Positions 45,120 through 54,222 of a stretch of 64,000 bases of DNA are shown in pieces. Source of the DNA: Plastoroseomonas hellenica (GTDB lineage Bacteria > Pseudomonadota > Alphaproteobacteria > Acetobacterales > Acetobacteraceae); assembly GCF_018129085.1 (NCBI RefSeq), contig NZ_JAAGBB010000012.1, positions 1 through 64,000 of the forward strand, in the 5' to 3' direction. The notes below the pieces were generated by a model that saw only the letters and a program-made list of their open reading frames with translations, ran no database searches and was not told the DNA's origin. Position 1 is the first letter of the stretch. Every line of letters begins with the position of its first letter. The position numbers and the translations under genes were made by a program.

Positions 45120-46490
45120 ATGTATCTCGTGGGCAATGGCGCCGGCTTCTCCGGCGACCGCGTCGACGCACCGATCCCGGTGGTGCGCACGCTGATCCGC
45201 CGCGGCCTGCCCGCCGCCCTGTTCCTGGAGACGCTGGGCGAGCGGACCGTCGCGCTGGCGCAACTCGAACGCCGTCGCGATCCGGAGCTCGGCTACGAGC
45301 CGATGCTGGAACGGCTGCTGGCGCCGATCCTGGCCGATTGCTTCCATCACGGCATCCCGATCCTCGGCAATTTCGGGGCCGCCAATCCGCCCGCCGCCGC
45401 GCGCTGCATCGCGCAGCTCGCGCGCAGGCTCGGCCTGCCGGAGCTGAAGATCGCGACCGTCACCGGTGACGACGTCGCCGATAGCATCGACCTCGGCACC
45501 CTGCCGGTGCATGAGGCAGACGAGGCGCTGCGTGCCGATGCCGCGAAGCTGGTTGCCGCCAATGCCTATATCGGCGCCGCACCACTGGTCGAGGCGCTGA
45601 AGCAAGGTGCGCATGTCGTGGTGGCCGGCCGCACCTCCGATCCCGCGCTCGCGATCGCGCCGCTGGTCGCGCATTACGGCTGGGCCATGGACGACTGGGA
45701 GAAGCTCGCGGTCGGCGCCGCCTGCGGGCACCTGCTGGAATGCGGCAGTCAGGTCAGCGGCGGCGTCTTCTGGGATCCGGGCTTCAAGGACATCCCCGAC
45801 CCCGCGAATATCGGCTTTCCGATCGCCGAGGTCGGACCCGACGGGTCGCTGGTCATCACCAAGGCCGAGGACACCGGCGGCCTGGTCGACCTGCGCACGG
45901 TGAAGGAGCAGCTTCTCTATGAGCTGCATGATCCCGCCGAATACATCACGCCCGATGTCGTGCTCGACATCACCGGCTGCCGCATCGAGCAGGTGGGAAA
46001 GGACCGCGTCGCGGTGCATGGCCTCGCCGGGCGGCCGGCGCCGGCGATGCTGAAGGTCACTGCCTGCTTCGAAGGGAGCTGGCTGGGCGAGGGCGAGGTT
46101 TCGGTCGCCGGGCCCAATACCCTCGCCCGCGCGAAAGCCACCGCCGATGTGCTGCTGCGCCGGCTGGAGATGCGCGGCCTCAAGGTGCGCCCGCGCATCG
46201 ACCTGATCGGCCTCGCTTCCGTGCATGACAGCGATGGCGGCGCGCTGTGGCATGCGCATCAGGGCGCGGAGCCGCCGGAGCTCCGCATCCGCCTCGCCGT
46301 CGAGGGTGAGAACCGCGATGATTGCGACCAGGCGGCGCGGGAGGTGCTGGCGCTGCTCTGCTGCGGCCCGGCGGGCACCGGCGGCGCGCGCTGGCGCGTC
46401 ACGCCTCGCATCCTGACGCGCAGCTATCTGGTGCCGCGCGAGATGGTCCCCACCACGGTGACGCTGCTGAGCGCGCGGGAGATGAACTGA
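45120..46490 (+). CDS. Acyclic terpene utilization AtuA family protein
   Basis: A 456-residue protein of the AtuA (DUF1446) family. Conserved pieces are GNGAGFSGDRVDAPIP, FLETLGERTVALAQ, NFGAANPPAAAR, VVAGRTSDPALA and YITPDVVLDITG. AtuA is needed for citronellol/geraniol use in Pseudomonas but its chemistry is unproven, and the family is broader than terpene degraders. Here it is followed in overlap by a separate small C-terminal-domain gene and preceded by a PLP enzyme, suggesting a different substrate, perhaps a hydroxy acid. Confidence 0.88.
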   Translation: MYLVGNGAGFSGDRVDAPIPVVRTLIRRGLPAALFLETLGERTVALAQLERRRDPELGYEPMLERLLAPILADCFHHGIPILGNFGAANPPAAARCIAQLARRLGLPELKIATVTGDDVADSIDLGTLPVHEADEALRADAAKLVAANAYIGAAPLVEALKQGAHVVVAGRTSDPALAIAPLVAHYGWAMDDWEKLAVGAACGHLLECGSQVSGGVFWDPGFKDIPDPANIGFPIAEVGPDGSLVITKAEDTGGLVDLRTVKEQLLYELHDPAEYITPDVVLDITGCRIEQVGKDRVAVHGLAGRPAPAMLKVTACFEGSWLGEGEVSVAGPNTLARAKATADVLLRRLEMRGLKVRPRIDLIGLASVHDSDGGALWHAHQGAEPPELRIRLAVEGENRDDCDQAAREVLALLCCGPAGTGGARWRVTPRILTRSYLVPREMVPTTVTLLSAREMN

Positions 46491-46807
46491 TGCCCGAGGT
46501 CCCGCTGCACGCCATCGCCCATAGCCGCGCTGGCGACAAGGGCAACCGCGTCAACATGTCGCTGATGCCCTATGACCCCGCGCATTACGCTGTCATCGGC
46601 GAACAGGTGACGGAGGCGCGGGTGCTGGCGCTGTTCGCGCATCGCGGCGCCACACGCTGCCGGCGCTATGATCTGCCCAATCTCGGCGCCTTCAACTTCG
46701 TCGTGGACGATGCGCTGGAAGGCGGCGTGAACGGCAGCCTCAACCTCGATGGTCACGGCAAGACCAGCTCCTTCCGGCTGCTGTCGTTGACCGTGACGAT
46801 CCCCTGA
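46490..46807 (+). CDS. AtuA-associated small protein (AtuA C-terminal ferredoxin-fold-like domain)
   Basis: A 105-residue protein starting MPEVPLHAIAHSRAGDKGN. It matches the small domain often fused to, or encoded after, AtuA family proteins: HSRAGDKGNRVNMSLM, TRCRRYDLPNLGAFNFV and LDGHGKTSSF-type end. Its ATG shares one base with the atuA TGA (TGATG), so it is translated by coupling and probably forms a complex with AtuA. The exact function is unknown. Confidence 0.82.
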   Translation: MPEVPLHAIAHSRAGDKGNRVNMSLMPYDPAHYAVIGEQVTEARVLALFAHRGATRCRRYDLPNLGAFNFVVDDALEGGVNGSLNLDGHGKTSSFRLLSLTVTIP

Positions 46808-46868
46808 GCTTGCCGCTGCAACGGAGCCGGACCATGCTCCCCGCCACGGAACAGGGGAGGATCCATCC

Positions 46869-47195
46869 GTGATCTATGAGCTGCGCGTCTATCGCTGCGT
46901 ACCCGGGCGCCTGCCGGCGCTGCTGAAGCGCTTCGACACCATCACCTTGAAGATCTGGGAACGCCACGGCATCCGCCAGGCGGGCTTCTGGACCACGCTG
47001 GTCGGCGAGTCCAACCAGGATCTGCACTATTTCCTGGCCTGGGAATCGCTCGCCGAGCGCGAGGCGAAGTGGACCGCCTTCCAGGCGGATCCCGAATGGA
47101 TCGCCAAGCGCGCCGAAACCGAGAAGGACGGCCAGATCGTCGCCAATGTCGCCAGCAGCTTCCTGGTGCCGACCACCTTTTCCTCGGTGAAGTAG
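46869..47195 (+). CDS. NIPSNAP family protein
   Basis: A 108-residue dimeric alpha+beta barrel (ferredoxin-like) protein: N-terminal IYELRVYRCVPGRLPALLKRF, then GFWTTLVGESNQDLHYFLAWESLAER and FQADPEW. NIPSNAP proteins in bacteria occur in catabolic operons and have no settled activity. The start is GTG at 46869, with GGGGAGG eight bases upstream. It is the last gene of the SelA-like/AtuA operon, 61 bases after the AtuA-associated gene. Convergent with the hydrolase gene. Confidence 0.88.
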   Translation: MIYELRVYRCVPGRLPALLKRFDTITLKIWERHGIRQAGFWTTLVGESNQDLHYFLAWESLAEREAKWTAFQADPEWIAKRAETEKDGQIVANVASSFLVPTTFSSVK

Positions 47196-47209
47196 GCCCG
47201 TCACCGCGC

Positions 47210-47229
47210 GGGCCGCATCGTGGCGGCCC
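47210..47229. terminator. Hairpin between convergent NIPSNAP and hydrolase genes
   Basis: The stem GGGCCGC / GCGGCCC (7 bp) has a six-base loop ATCGTG and fills most of the 46-bp convergent gap. There is no U-run, so it is a weak terminator candidate. Confidence 0.45.
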
Positions 47230-47241
47230 GTGCGGCGTTTG

Positions 47242-48138
47242 TCAGAGTGCGCCCTGCCCGCCCGCCGCCAGGCGCGCGAGCGCCGCGGCATCCGGCATTC
47301 GGCCTTCGAACCAGAGGCTGGCCGCGACCTGCGACATCGCATCGCCGTCATGACCGATGCCCGGCACCACCTGCAGCCGCCAATGGCAGGGCAGGTTGCG
47401 GCGCAGCGCCTCGGCATGGCCGAAGGCGACGTAGTTGTGTGCGCGGGCAAGGCGGTGCGGCCCCTGGGCGGTCGCTTCGGGCTGCGCGGGCAGGCTGGGG
47501 CCGCTGGTCTCGATATCGCGGTCGCCGGCCAGGATGGTGAGCGGATAGGCGAGCAGTCGGGCCAGCTCCGCCTCGCCGAGACCGATGCCGCCGAGCCCTT
47601 CGGGGAAGGGCCGATCCAGCGTCGGCAGGGTGTACCAGCCGGGATTGCCGATGATGACAGCCTCATAGGCATCATGCGGCTGGGTGCTGAGCAGGCGGTG
47701 CCCGAACTGGCCGCCCGCCGAATGGCCGTAGAGCCAGGCACGCGGCCGCGCCGTCACGCCGGTGTCGCGCAGCAGCGCGACGATGCGGGCGATGCTGGCA
47801 TAGGCCCAGTCCGATTTCGGGCGCACGCCGCCGACCGCATCGCGCACCAGCCCGTCATTGTATTCGGCCGATGTCGGGTAATGCTCGTTGGAGAAGGTCG
47901 GCGCAACGATCAGCAGCCCGTATTTGTCGGCCGCAGGGATCCAGAAATCCCGGTACTCGTCACCATTCCGCTTCATGCCGTGCTGCACCAGCACCAACGG
48001 GCGCTCCGGCGTGTAGCGCTCGGCGCGGTAGGTGTGCAAGGTCAGCGGCCGGCTGCGGTCGCCCTCCTCATCGACGAAGGGGATGGCGTTGCGGCCGGGC
48101 GCGGTCAGCGCATCGGCCAGCATGGCGGTGATGGACAT
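47242..48138 (-). CDS. Alpha/beta hydrolase (esterase/PHB depolymerase-like)
   Basis: A 298-residue serine hydrolase. LVLVQHGMKRNGDEYRDFW is the oxyanion region, the nucleophile elbow is YGHSAGGQFG, acid residue in LAGDRDIETS, and His in GIGHDGDAM. It has no signal peptide from the ATG at 48138, chosen for its GGAGG upstream. The fold resembles polyhydroxyalkanoate depolymerase-like esterases. It ends an operon with two binding proteins and a GMC oxidoreductase. The substrate is not known. Confidence 0.8.
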   Translation of the reverse strand: MSITAMLADALTAPGRNAIPFVDEEGDRSRPLTLHTYRAERYTPERPLVLVQHGMKRNGDEYRDFWIPAADKYGLLIVAPTFSNEHYPTSAEYNDGLVRDAVGGVRPKSDWAYASIARIVALLRDTGVTARPRAWLYGHSAGGQFGHRLLSTQPHDAYEAVIIGNPGWYTLPTLDRPFPEGLGGIGLGEAELARLLAYPLTILAGDRDIETSGPSLPAQPEATAQGPHRLARAHNYVAFGHAEALRRNLPCHWRLQVVPGIGHDGDAMSQVAASLWFEGRMPDAAALARLAAGGQGAL

Positions 48139-48178
48139 CAGGCAGCCTCCGGTAGAATCGGGCGCGCAGGATGTAGCG

Positions 48179-49789
48179 TCAATTGGCGGGCCGAACCTCG
48201 GCCGCAAGGGTGGTCTGGTCCACGCGGCCCGCATAGGTCACGCCGCGCCGGAAGGCCCAGACCGCGCTTTCGAAATGCAGGGGAATGACCGGCATCTGCT
48301 CGAGCGCGATGGTGCTCGCCTGCCGCAGCAGGCCGGCGCGCGCATCGACATCCATAGTGGCGAAGGCGGCGGTCGCGGCGCGGTCGAAATCGGCATCCGA
48401 CCAGGTGCCGTAATTGCTCATGCCGAAGCCGCGGTCGCGATTGGTGGTCGACAGCCAGGAGCGGAAGAACAGCAGAGTCTCATTCGCATCCGCCGCCCAG
48501 CCGCCCATGGCGACGCTGAATTCCCGCCGGCCACGCCGGGTGAAGAAGGCCGAGCTCGGCATCGCATCCACTTCGGTCCGGATGCCGATGCGCGTGAAGA
48601 ATTGCGCGATGGTCTGGGCGATGCGCGCGTCATTCACGTAGCGGTTGTTGGTCGCATGCAGCGTGATGGCGAAGCCGTTGGGATAGCCGGCTTCGGCCAG
48701 CAGCGCCCGTGCGCGCGCCGGGTCCGCGGCCGGCACCTCCAGTCCCGGCAGGGTGCCGAGCATGCCGTCGGGCAGGAACTGCGCGGCCGGGGTCGCGATG
48801 CCGTCCATGACCCGCTGGACGATGGCGCGGCGATCGATCGCCAGCGACAGGGCGCGCCGCACCCGCGCATCGGCCAGCGGATTGCTGCCATTGGGCGCGG
48901 TCACGAAGGGGCTCGGGTTCCGCATGTCGAGCTGGAGGAAGATCAGCCGCGTGGTCGGCGATGTCGCGAAGCCGAAGCCGGGGTTGTTCCGCAGCCGTGC
49001 GATGTCGCCAGTCGCCGGCGCTTCGACGACGTCGAAATCCCCCGCGAAGAGGCCGGCCAGGCGCGGCCCGGCGCTGGTCACCGGCAACAGCCGCACTTCC
49101 CGCCAATGCGGCTTCTCGCCCCAGTAGCTGTCGTTCCGCACCAGCTCGATGGCGCCGCCGCGCGTGTAGCTGCGCAGGCGATAGGGGCCGGTGCCGAAGC
49201 CGGCACTGCCGTCGTTGAATTGCGCGAGCGTCGGCCAGGGACCTGCGCCGCCGCAATTGCCCGGCGCATCGAAGGTGAGCGGCGCCTGCCGCGCTGGGTT
49301 GCGGGCGATGATCGCGATGTTCGAGAGGTCGCTCAGCAGCAGCGGTTCCGGATTGGCTGTCGTGATGGTGATGCTGTGCTCGCCGGTCTTCTCGACCTTC
49401 TCCAGCCGGCGGATGTAGCGCGAGAAGGAGCCGACGACCTCGGTCTCGTTGTTGAGGACGCGGCAGAAGCTGTAGATGACGTCGTCGGCGCCGAAAGGCT
49501 GGCCGTTCGAGAAGGTGACGCCTTCCCGCAACTGGAAATCCCAGGTGCGATCGTCGCGCCGGGTCCAGGACACCGCGAGGCCGGGCACCGTCTGCAGCTG
49601 GGCATTGGTCCCGGTCAGCGCGTCATAGAGGTGGTTCTGCAGGGTCGAGTTCGGGGCCGCGCCGTAGTTGTGCGGGTCGACCGCCGTCGGCTCCGCCGCC
49701 ATGGCGACACGGAGGGATTGCGCCGCCGCGCCCTGGGTCAAAGCGAGCACGAGCACCAGGCCCGCCAGAAATCTGCGCACGATGACCAT
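48179..49789 (-). CDS. ABC transporter substrate-binding protein, family 5 (orphan)
   Basis: A 536-residue periplasmic peptide-type binding protein. The signal peptide is VIVRRFLAGLVLVLALTQGAAA cut before QS. SBP_bac_5 hallmarks are AVDPHNYGAAPNSTLQNHLYDAL, seen as VDPHNYGAAPN, WDFQLREGVTFSNGQPF and NRDRGFGMSNY near the end. The ATG at 49789 has AAGGGGG upstream. Two such proteins flank a GMC oxidoreductase here without any permease or ATPase, so it may share an importer encoded elsewhere. Confidence 0.9.
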   Translation of the reverse strand: MVIVRRFLAGLVLVLALTQGAAAQSLRVAMAAEPTAVDPHNYGAAPNSTLQNHLYDALTGTNAQLQTVPGLAVSWTRRDDRTWDFQLREGVTFSNGQPFGADDVIYSFCRVLNNETEVVGSFSRYIRRLEKVEKTGEHSITITTANPEPLLLSDLSNIAIIARNPARQAPLTFDAPGNCGGAGPWPTLAQFNDGSAGFGTGPYRLRSYTRGGAIELVRNDSYWGEKPHWREVRLLPVTSAGPRLAGLFAGDFDVVEAPATGDIARLRNNPGFGFATSPTTRLIFLQLDMRNPSPFVTAPNGSNPLADARVRRALSLAIDRRAIVQRVMDGIATPAAQFLPDGMLGTLPGLEVPAADPARARALLAEAGYPNGFAITLHATNNRYVNDARIAQTIAQFFTRIGIRTEVDAMPSSAFFTRRGRREFSVAMGGWAADANETLLFFRSWLSTTNRDRGFGMSNYGTWSDADFDRAATAAFATMDVDARAGLLRQASTIALEQMPVIPLHFESAVWAFRRGVTYAGRVDQTTLAAEVRPAN

Positions 49790-49860
49790 CCCCCTTCGCT
49801 CGGCGTGGGGGCGGAAACTACGCCAATCGCGGCGGTTGGGAAGCCGGCGCCCGTGCCAGC

Positions 49861-51441
49861 CTACCCACGTGCCTCGGCCGCCATGCGGCGGGCCAGCCAT
49901 TCGCCAATCATCACGCAGGTGAAATGCGTATTGGCCCGGCAGTCGGTCGGCATGATGGATGCGTCGGCGACGCGCAGCCCCGCCACGCCCTTCACGCGGA
50001 GGTCGGGGTCGACGACGCCGCGCGGCTCCTCATAGGCGCTCATGCGGCAGGTGCCGGCGGCGTGCTGGATATCCCCCGCCTGTTCCAGCAACAGCGCGTC
50101 CAGCGCATCCGGCGGCAGTGCGGCCGCTTCCGCCATGCCCATCCCGGTCTCGGCGAAGGTGATGCGGGCCGCGATCCCGGCCAGCGCCGGCTGCGCCGTG
50201 AGCTGGGCCAGGCGGCGCACCGCATCGCGCATGCGCAGCAGGTCGCGCGGATCGGAAAGCATGTTCTCCTCGACCTGCGGATCGGCTTCCGGGTCGGGCG
50301 AGACCAGCGTCACCGCGCCGCGCGAGAAGGCATCGTAGAGCCCGGCCGCGACCGCGCCGCTCGGGTTCGGCGCTTCGCCGGCCGGGAGGTTGCGGTGGTT
50401 GAAGCCGATCAGGATCATGTCCCTGATGCCGCCACCACCGAGGCCGGAACTGTAGGTCACGCAGCAATTGGTGTGGCGCTGGGCGGGGTCGGTGCAGGCA
50501 TGCCCGGGCGCCAGGTCGATGGTCGCACGGATCACCGGATGGTCCATGAAATGGCGCCCGACATCGGGCATGTCGCGCAGCACCGGAATGCCGAGGGCCT
50601 GGAGCTCCGCCGCCGGACCCAGGCCGGAGCGCAGCAGGATCGCCGGCGAATGCACGGCGCCGGCCGAAAGCACCACCTCCCGCGCCGCGATTTCCTGCCA
50701 AGCGCCGTCCAGCCGCACGCGGACGCCGGTGGCGCGGCCATCCACGACCATCACGCGGTCGACCAGGGCATCGCCCCGGATGGTCAGGTTCGGGCGCCCA
50801 CGCGCCGGTTCCAGATAGCCGTCATTGGTGGTGATGCGCTGCAGCCCGCGGCTGTTGATCGGGTAGCAGGAGACGCCTTCGCCCGCCGGCGCATTGAGGT
50901 CCGGGTTCCAGGGGTAGCCGCAGGCGAGCGCCGCGTCCCGCAGCCCCTTGTCGACCGGCCCCCAGCTTTCCTGGGGCGCGCGATAGACCGGGATCGGGCC
51001 GCCTGTCCCATGATAGGGGACGCCCGCCATCTCCGGATCGTCCTCCAGCTTCGCGAAGAGCGGCAGCACCTGCTTGGCCGACCAGCCTTCGCAGCCCGCT
51101 TCCGCCCAGGCGTCGAAGGCGGCGCCGACGCCCCAGATGGCGATCTGCGCATTGACCAGGGAGGAGCCGCCGAGCCCCTTGCCGCGCCAGTAGAATTTCG
51201 GCGCCTGGGCCTTGGTCCGCCGGGTCATCAGCCCCGGCCATTGCCATTCGGCCTGATGCGCCGGGTCATGCATGAAGGGGATGATATTGGCCGATCGCGC
51301 GGCCGCGGGGGCCTCGGCCGCGCGCCAGTCACGCCCGGCCTCCAGCAGCAGCACGCGGCGCGTGGTATCTTCCGTGAGGCGCGCGGCGAGGGCGGCGCCG
51401 GCAGAGCCGGCGCCGACGACGATCACGTCATAAGGGGCCAT
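49861..51441 (-). CDS. GMC family FAD-dependent oxidoreductase (choline dehydrogenase-like)
   Basis: A 526-residue flavoenzyme. The dinucleotide motif VIVVGAGSAGAALAARL opens the protein, followed by the GMC signature GKGLGGSSLVNAQI, a second PROSITE-like GAVHSPAILLRSG, and the catalytic region HAAGTCRM and DCRANTHFT near the C-terminus. It oxidises alcohol groups (choline, glucose and other alcohols are known substrates). The ATG at 51441 follows the upstream binding-protein stop by two bases. Longer in-frame extension overlaps that gene. Confidence 0.92.
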   Translation of the reverse strand: MAPYDVIVVGAGSAGAALAARLTEDTTRRVLLLEAGRDWRAAEAPAAARSANIIPFMHDPAHQAEWQWPGLMTRRTKAQAPKFYWRGKGLGGSSLVNAQIAIWGVGAAFDAWAEAGCEGWSAKQVLPLFAKLEDDPEMAGVPYHGTGGPIPVYRAPQESWGPVDKGLRDAALACGYPWNPDLNAPAGEGVSCYPINSRGLQRITTNDGYLEPARGRPNLTIRGDALVDRVMVVDGRATGVRVRLDGAWQEIAAREVVLSAGAVHSPAILLRSGLGPAAELQALGIPVLRDMPDVGRHFMDHPVIRATIDLAPGHACTDPAQRHTNCCVTYSSGLGGGGIRDMILIGFNHRNLPAGEAPNPSGAVAAGLYDAFSRGAVTLVSPDPEADPQVEENMLSDPRDLLRMRDAVRRLAQLTAQPALAGIAARITFAETGMGMAEAAALPPDALDALLLEQAGDIQHAAGTCRMSAYEEPRGVVDPDLRVKGVAGLRVADASIMPTDCRANTHFTCVMIGEWLARRMAAEARG

Positions 51442-51443
51442 GG

Positions 51444-53009
51444 TCAGGGCTTCTCGACATTCCAGAACAGCGGGATGGCCGACGGGATCATGTTGCGCAA
51501 GGTGCTGCGCCAGGCGGCGGGCTGCGCGAATTGGCCCCAAGGCACCGTGACGCCCTGGCCATAGACGATGCCCTGGATCTCACCGGCGATGGCGCGGCGC
51601 GCTTCCACCGTCGGCGCGCGGGCGAAGCGGTCGAACAGCGCCGTCATCTCGGGGAAGCACATGAAGCCGGAATTGCCGGAGTTCTGGCAGTTGAAGTTGA
51701 TCACCGAATTGGTGAGCGGTGAGCCCAGGTCCACATTCAGCGCGTGGACGCCATAGATATGCCAGCCCTCGCGCCGGGCGCGGCGCGCCAGCAGAGTCGC
51801 CCAGTCCGTCACCTGCGCATCCACGTTGAAGCCGGCGCGCCGCATGCGGTCGGCGAGGATATCCGTCGAGACCTTCGCCGCCTCGAGGTCGGAGGCCACC
51901 ATCAGCACGATCGGCTCGTTGGCGTAGCGGGTCCGGCGCAGAGCCTCCCGCGCCGCATCGACCGACGGATCCGCCAGCACCTCGGCACCGATGGTGGATT
52001 CATTCGGCCCGCCGCAGGTGAAATAGGCGGCACAGGTGCGGGCATAGCGCTCACCAAGGCCGAAGCCCGCCATCACCTCGCCCTGATCGACCAGGCGCAG
52101 CAGCACGCGGCGGATGGCGGGATCGTCGAAGGGCGGTGCCGCGTGGTTCAGGCGGTAATGGCCGGTGAACATGTGCGGCCCGGAGAAATTCTGCACGGTG
52201 ATGCGGCGGTTGCGCTCCAGCGACGGCAGCAGATCGAAGGGGGCATACTGCATGTAGTCGATCTCGCCCGCCTGCAGCGCCGCGGCTGCGGTGCCGCCAT
52301 CCGGCACCACGCGGATGTCGAGGGCATCGATCAGCACGCGCTTGCCGCCGGCCAGGAAATCCGCCGGTTCCTCGCGCGGCACGTAGCGGGAATTGCGCCG
52401 CAGCAGCATGCGGTCGCCGGGCCGGTGATCGGCCTGGGAGTAGACGAAGGGGCCGGAGCCGATGATCTCCGTGATTCGCTCGGTGCCCGGGGTGCGGGCG
52501 ATCCGCTCCGGCATGATGAAGGGCGTGGGGGAGGCCATGGTGCCGAGGGTTTCGATCACCAGGCCGTAGGGCTCCCGCAGCACCAGCACGAAGGTCCTGG
52601 CGTCGCGCGCCTCCAGGCTCGCGGTCACCGCCATGAGCCGGCCGCCGAGTGCCGCGCGCGTCGCCCAGCGGCGGAGCGAGGCGATGACATCGGTCGCGGT
52701 CACCGGGCTGCCGTCGTGGAAGGCGAGCCCATCGCGGAGCGTGAAGGTCCAGGTCAGGCGATCATCGGAGACGCTGTGGCTCGCCACCATCTGCGGCCGG
52801 TAGTTGAACTGGCCGTCCGGCGCGAAGAGCGTGTCGAACACCATGTAGCCGAAGGTGCGCGTGATGTAGGCGCCGATGTAGTGGGGATCGAGGGTGACGA
52901 TCTCGGCTTCCAGCACCGCCGTCAGATTGGCCGCCGGCGCGACCCCCGGCATGCCCAGCAGGCCGGCGGCCAATACCGCCGCCCGACCCAGTTCCCGCAA
53001 CCGCCCCAT
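51444..53009 (-). CDS. ABC transporter substrate-binding protein, family 5 (orphan)
   Basis: A 521-residue periplasmic binding protein. The signal region is RAAVLAAGLLGMPGVAPA with cleavage near A-AN. Motifs include TLDPHYIGAYITRTFGYMVFD, seen as TLDPHYIGAY, and WTFTLRDGLAFHDGSPV. The ATG at 53009 (MGRLREL) has GGAGG ten bases upstream. It is the first gene of an operon with the GMC oxidoreductase, a second binding protein and a hydrolase. No permease is present. Confidence 0.9.
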   Translation of the reverse strand: MGRLRELGRAAVLAAGLLGMPGVAPAANLTAVLEAEIVTLDPHYIGAYITRTFGYMVFDTLFAPDGQFNYRPQMVASHSVSDDRLTWTFTLRDGLAFHDGSPVTATDVIASLRRWATRAALGGRLMAVTASLEARDARTFVLVLREPYGLVIETLGTMASPTPFIMPERIARTPGTERITEIIGSGPFVYSQADHRPGDRMLLRRNSRYVPREEPADFLAGGKRVLIDALDIRVVPDGGTAAAALQAGEIDYMQYAPFDLLPSLERNRRITVQNFSGPHMFTGHYRLNHAAPPFDDPAIRRVLLRLVDQGEVMAGFGLGERYARTCAAYFTCGGPNESTIGAEVLADPSVDAAREALRRTRYANEPIVLMVASDLEAAKVSTDILADRMRRAGFNVDAQVTDWATLLARRARREGWHIYGVHALNVDLGSPLTNSVINFNCQNSGNSGFMCFPEMTALFDRFARAPTVEARRAIAGEIQGIVYGQGVTVPWGQFAQPAAWRSTLRNMIPSAIPLFWNVEKP

Positions 53010-53072
53010 GCGCCAATCCCTCCGGCCCGGACCATTCCGGTCGCCGGAGCCGAGCAAACGCCGTGCCGTGTC

Positions 53073-53235
53073 AGAGACTTTTGGAAAGGCGGCGGCGGAG
53101 GGATGGCGAGGGACTTTTCGTCCCTGGGGTGCTGGCTGACGCAGCGGATGCTGGTGGCATCGGCGAGGAAGCCGGCGCGCCAGGGGCGGAAAAGACCCCG
53201 TCAGGCCGACCCGCAGCCGTTTCCAAAAGGTCTCT
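53073..53235 (+). repeat. Family A long-hairpin repeat, copy A5 (163 bp)
   Basis: The outer arms start AGAGACTTTTGGAAA and end TTTCCAAAAGGTCTCT, differing from A2 at many positions on both arms yet still pairing (one bulge). The middle stem CGTCCCTGG / CCAGGGGCG is kept. The apical hairpin has one mismatch (GCGGATGC / GCATCGGC). It sits between the binding protein start and tRNA-Ala. Confidence 0.82.
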
Positions 53236-53281
53236 CAAGTCAGTGTGGGGAAAGGGGATGGCGCCGCTGCGCAGCAACCCC

Positions 53282-53357
53282 TGGTGGAGCCAGGCGGAAT
53301 CGAACCGCCGACCTCTTGAATGCCATTCAAGCGCTCTACCAACTGAGCTATGGCCCC
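53282..53357 (-). tRNA. tRNA-Ala (anticodon GGC)
   Basis: A 76-nt cloverleaf including an encoded CCA end. The acceptor stem GGGGCCA pairs with TGGCTCC (one wobble). The D-arm has AGCTCAGTTGGTAGAGC, the anticodon stem is CTTGA / TCAAG around ATGGCAT, reading GGC, and the T-arm has GGCGG-TTCGAAT-CCGCC. It decodes GCC (and GCU) alanine codons, the main Ala codon in this GC-rich genome. Confidence 0.97.
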
Positions 53358-53372
53358 CCAGACGGGAGGCGC

Positions 53373-53401
53373 CCTATAGCGCCCGCCCGGAAACCCCGCA
53401 A
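53373..53401 (-). promoter_or_regulatory. Promoter for tRNA-Ala
   Basis: On the minus strand -35 TTGCGG and -10 TATAGG are separated by exactly 17 bases, placing transcription start about nine bases before the mature tRNA 5' end. Confidence 0.6.
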
Positions 53402-53476
53402 GGGGGCCCGAGCCCCTTCCTTGCGGCGCCCGGGACGATTAGGTTCCGCAGGAACATGGGTCAGAGGGATCGCGCC

Positions 53477-54208
53477 GTGCCAAAGCTCTATCCGAATGCC
53501 GCTGCCGCGCTGGATGGCGTGCTGAGGGACGGCATGACGATCCTGGCCGGCGGCTTCGGCCTCTGCGGCGTGCCGGTGGCGCTGATCGAGGCGATCCGCG
53601 ACAGCGGCGTCAAGGACCTCACCTTCGTCTCCAACAACGCCGGCATCGACGATGCCGGCCTCGGCATCCTGCTGCGGACGCGGCAGATCCGGAAGATGAT
53701 CAGCTCCTATGTGGGCGAGAATGCCGAATTCGCCCGCCAGTACTTGGCCGGCGAGCTCGAGATCGAATTCAACCCGCAGGGGACGCTGGCCGAACGCATC
53801 CGCGCCGGCGGCGCCGGCATCCCGGCCTTCTACACCAAGACCGGCTACGGCACCGCGGTCGCCGAGGGCAAGGAGACGCGGGAGTTCGACGGCGAGCATT
53901 ACGTGATGGAGCGCGGGATCTTCGCCGACCTTGCCATCATCCATGCCTGGAAGGGCGATACCGAGGGGAACCTCGTCTATCGGAAGACGGCGCGGAACTT
54001 CAATCCGGTCATGGCGACGGCGTCGCGCATGACGATCGCCCAGGTCGAGCATCATGTGCCGGCCGGCAGCATGGACCCCGACCAGATCCACACGGCGGGC
54101 ATCTTCGTGAAGCGCATGATCGCGCTGCCCGCGGGCTACGAGAAGCGGATCGAGAACCGCACCGTCCGGAAGCGCGCCGATGGCGCGACCGGCAACCGCG
54201 CTGCCTGA
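53477..54208 (+). CDS. scoA: 3-oxoacid CoA-transferase subunit A
   Basis: A 243-residue subunit. It has the Gly-rich [53 protein letters not shown] and [20 protein letters not shown]. With ScoB it transfers CoA from succinyl-CoA to acetoacetate or other 3-oxo acids, in ketone-body and 3-oxoadipate-type metabolism. GTG at 53477 ([13 protein letters not shown]) is preferred over ATG at 53456 because the spacing to GAGGGA is better. It is followed by scoB after 14 bases. Confidence 0.93.
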   Translation: MPKLYPNAAAALDGVLRDGMTILAGGFGLCGVPVALIEAIRDSGVKDLTFVSNNAGIDDAGLGILLRTRQIRKMISSYVGENAEFARQYLAGELEIEFNPQGTLAERIRAGGAGIPAFYTKTGYGTAVAEGKETREFDGEHYVMERGIFADLAIIHAWKGDTEGNLVYRKTARNFNPVMATASRMTIAQVEHHVPAGSMDPDQIHTAGIFVKRMIALPAGYEKRIENRTVRKRADGATGNRAA

Positions 54209-54222
54209 GAGGAAGCCAGACC

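Noticed and set aside
53073-53235. Repeat copies considered as tRNA-linked integration (att) sites or a mobile island boundary next to tRNA-Ala
   Set aside because: No integrase, no duplicated tRNA 3' end, and the same element occurs at four loci away from tRNAs.
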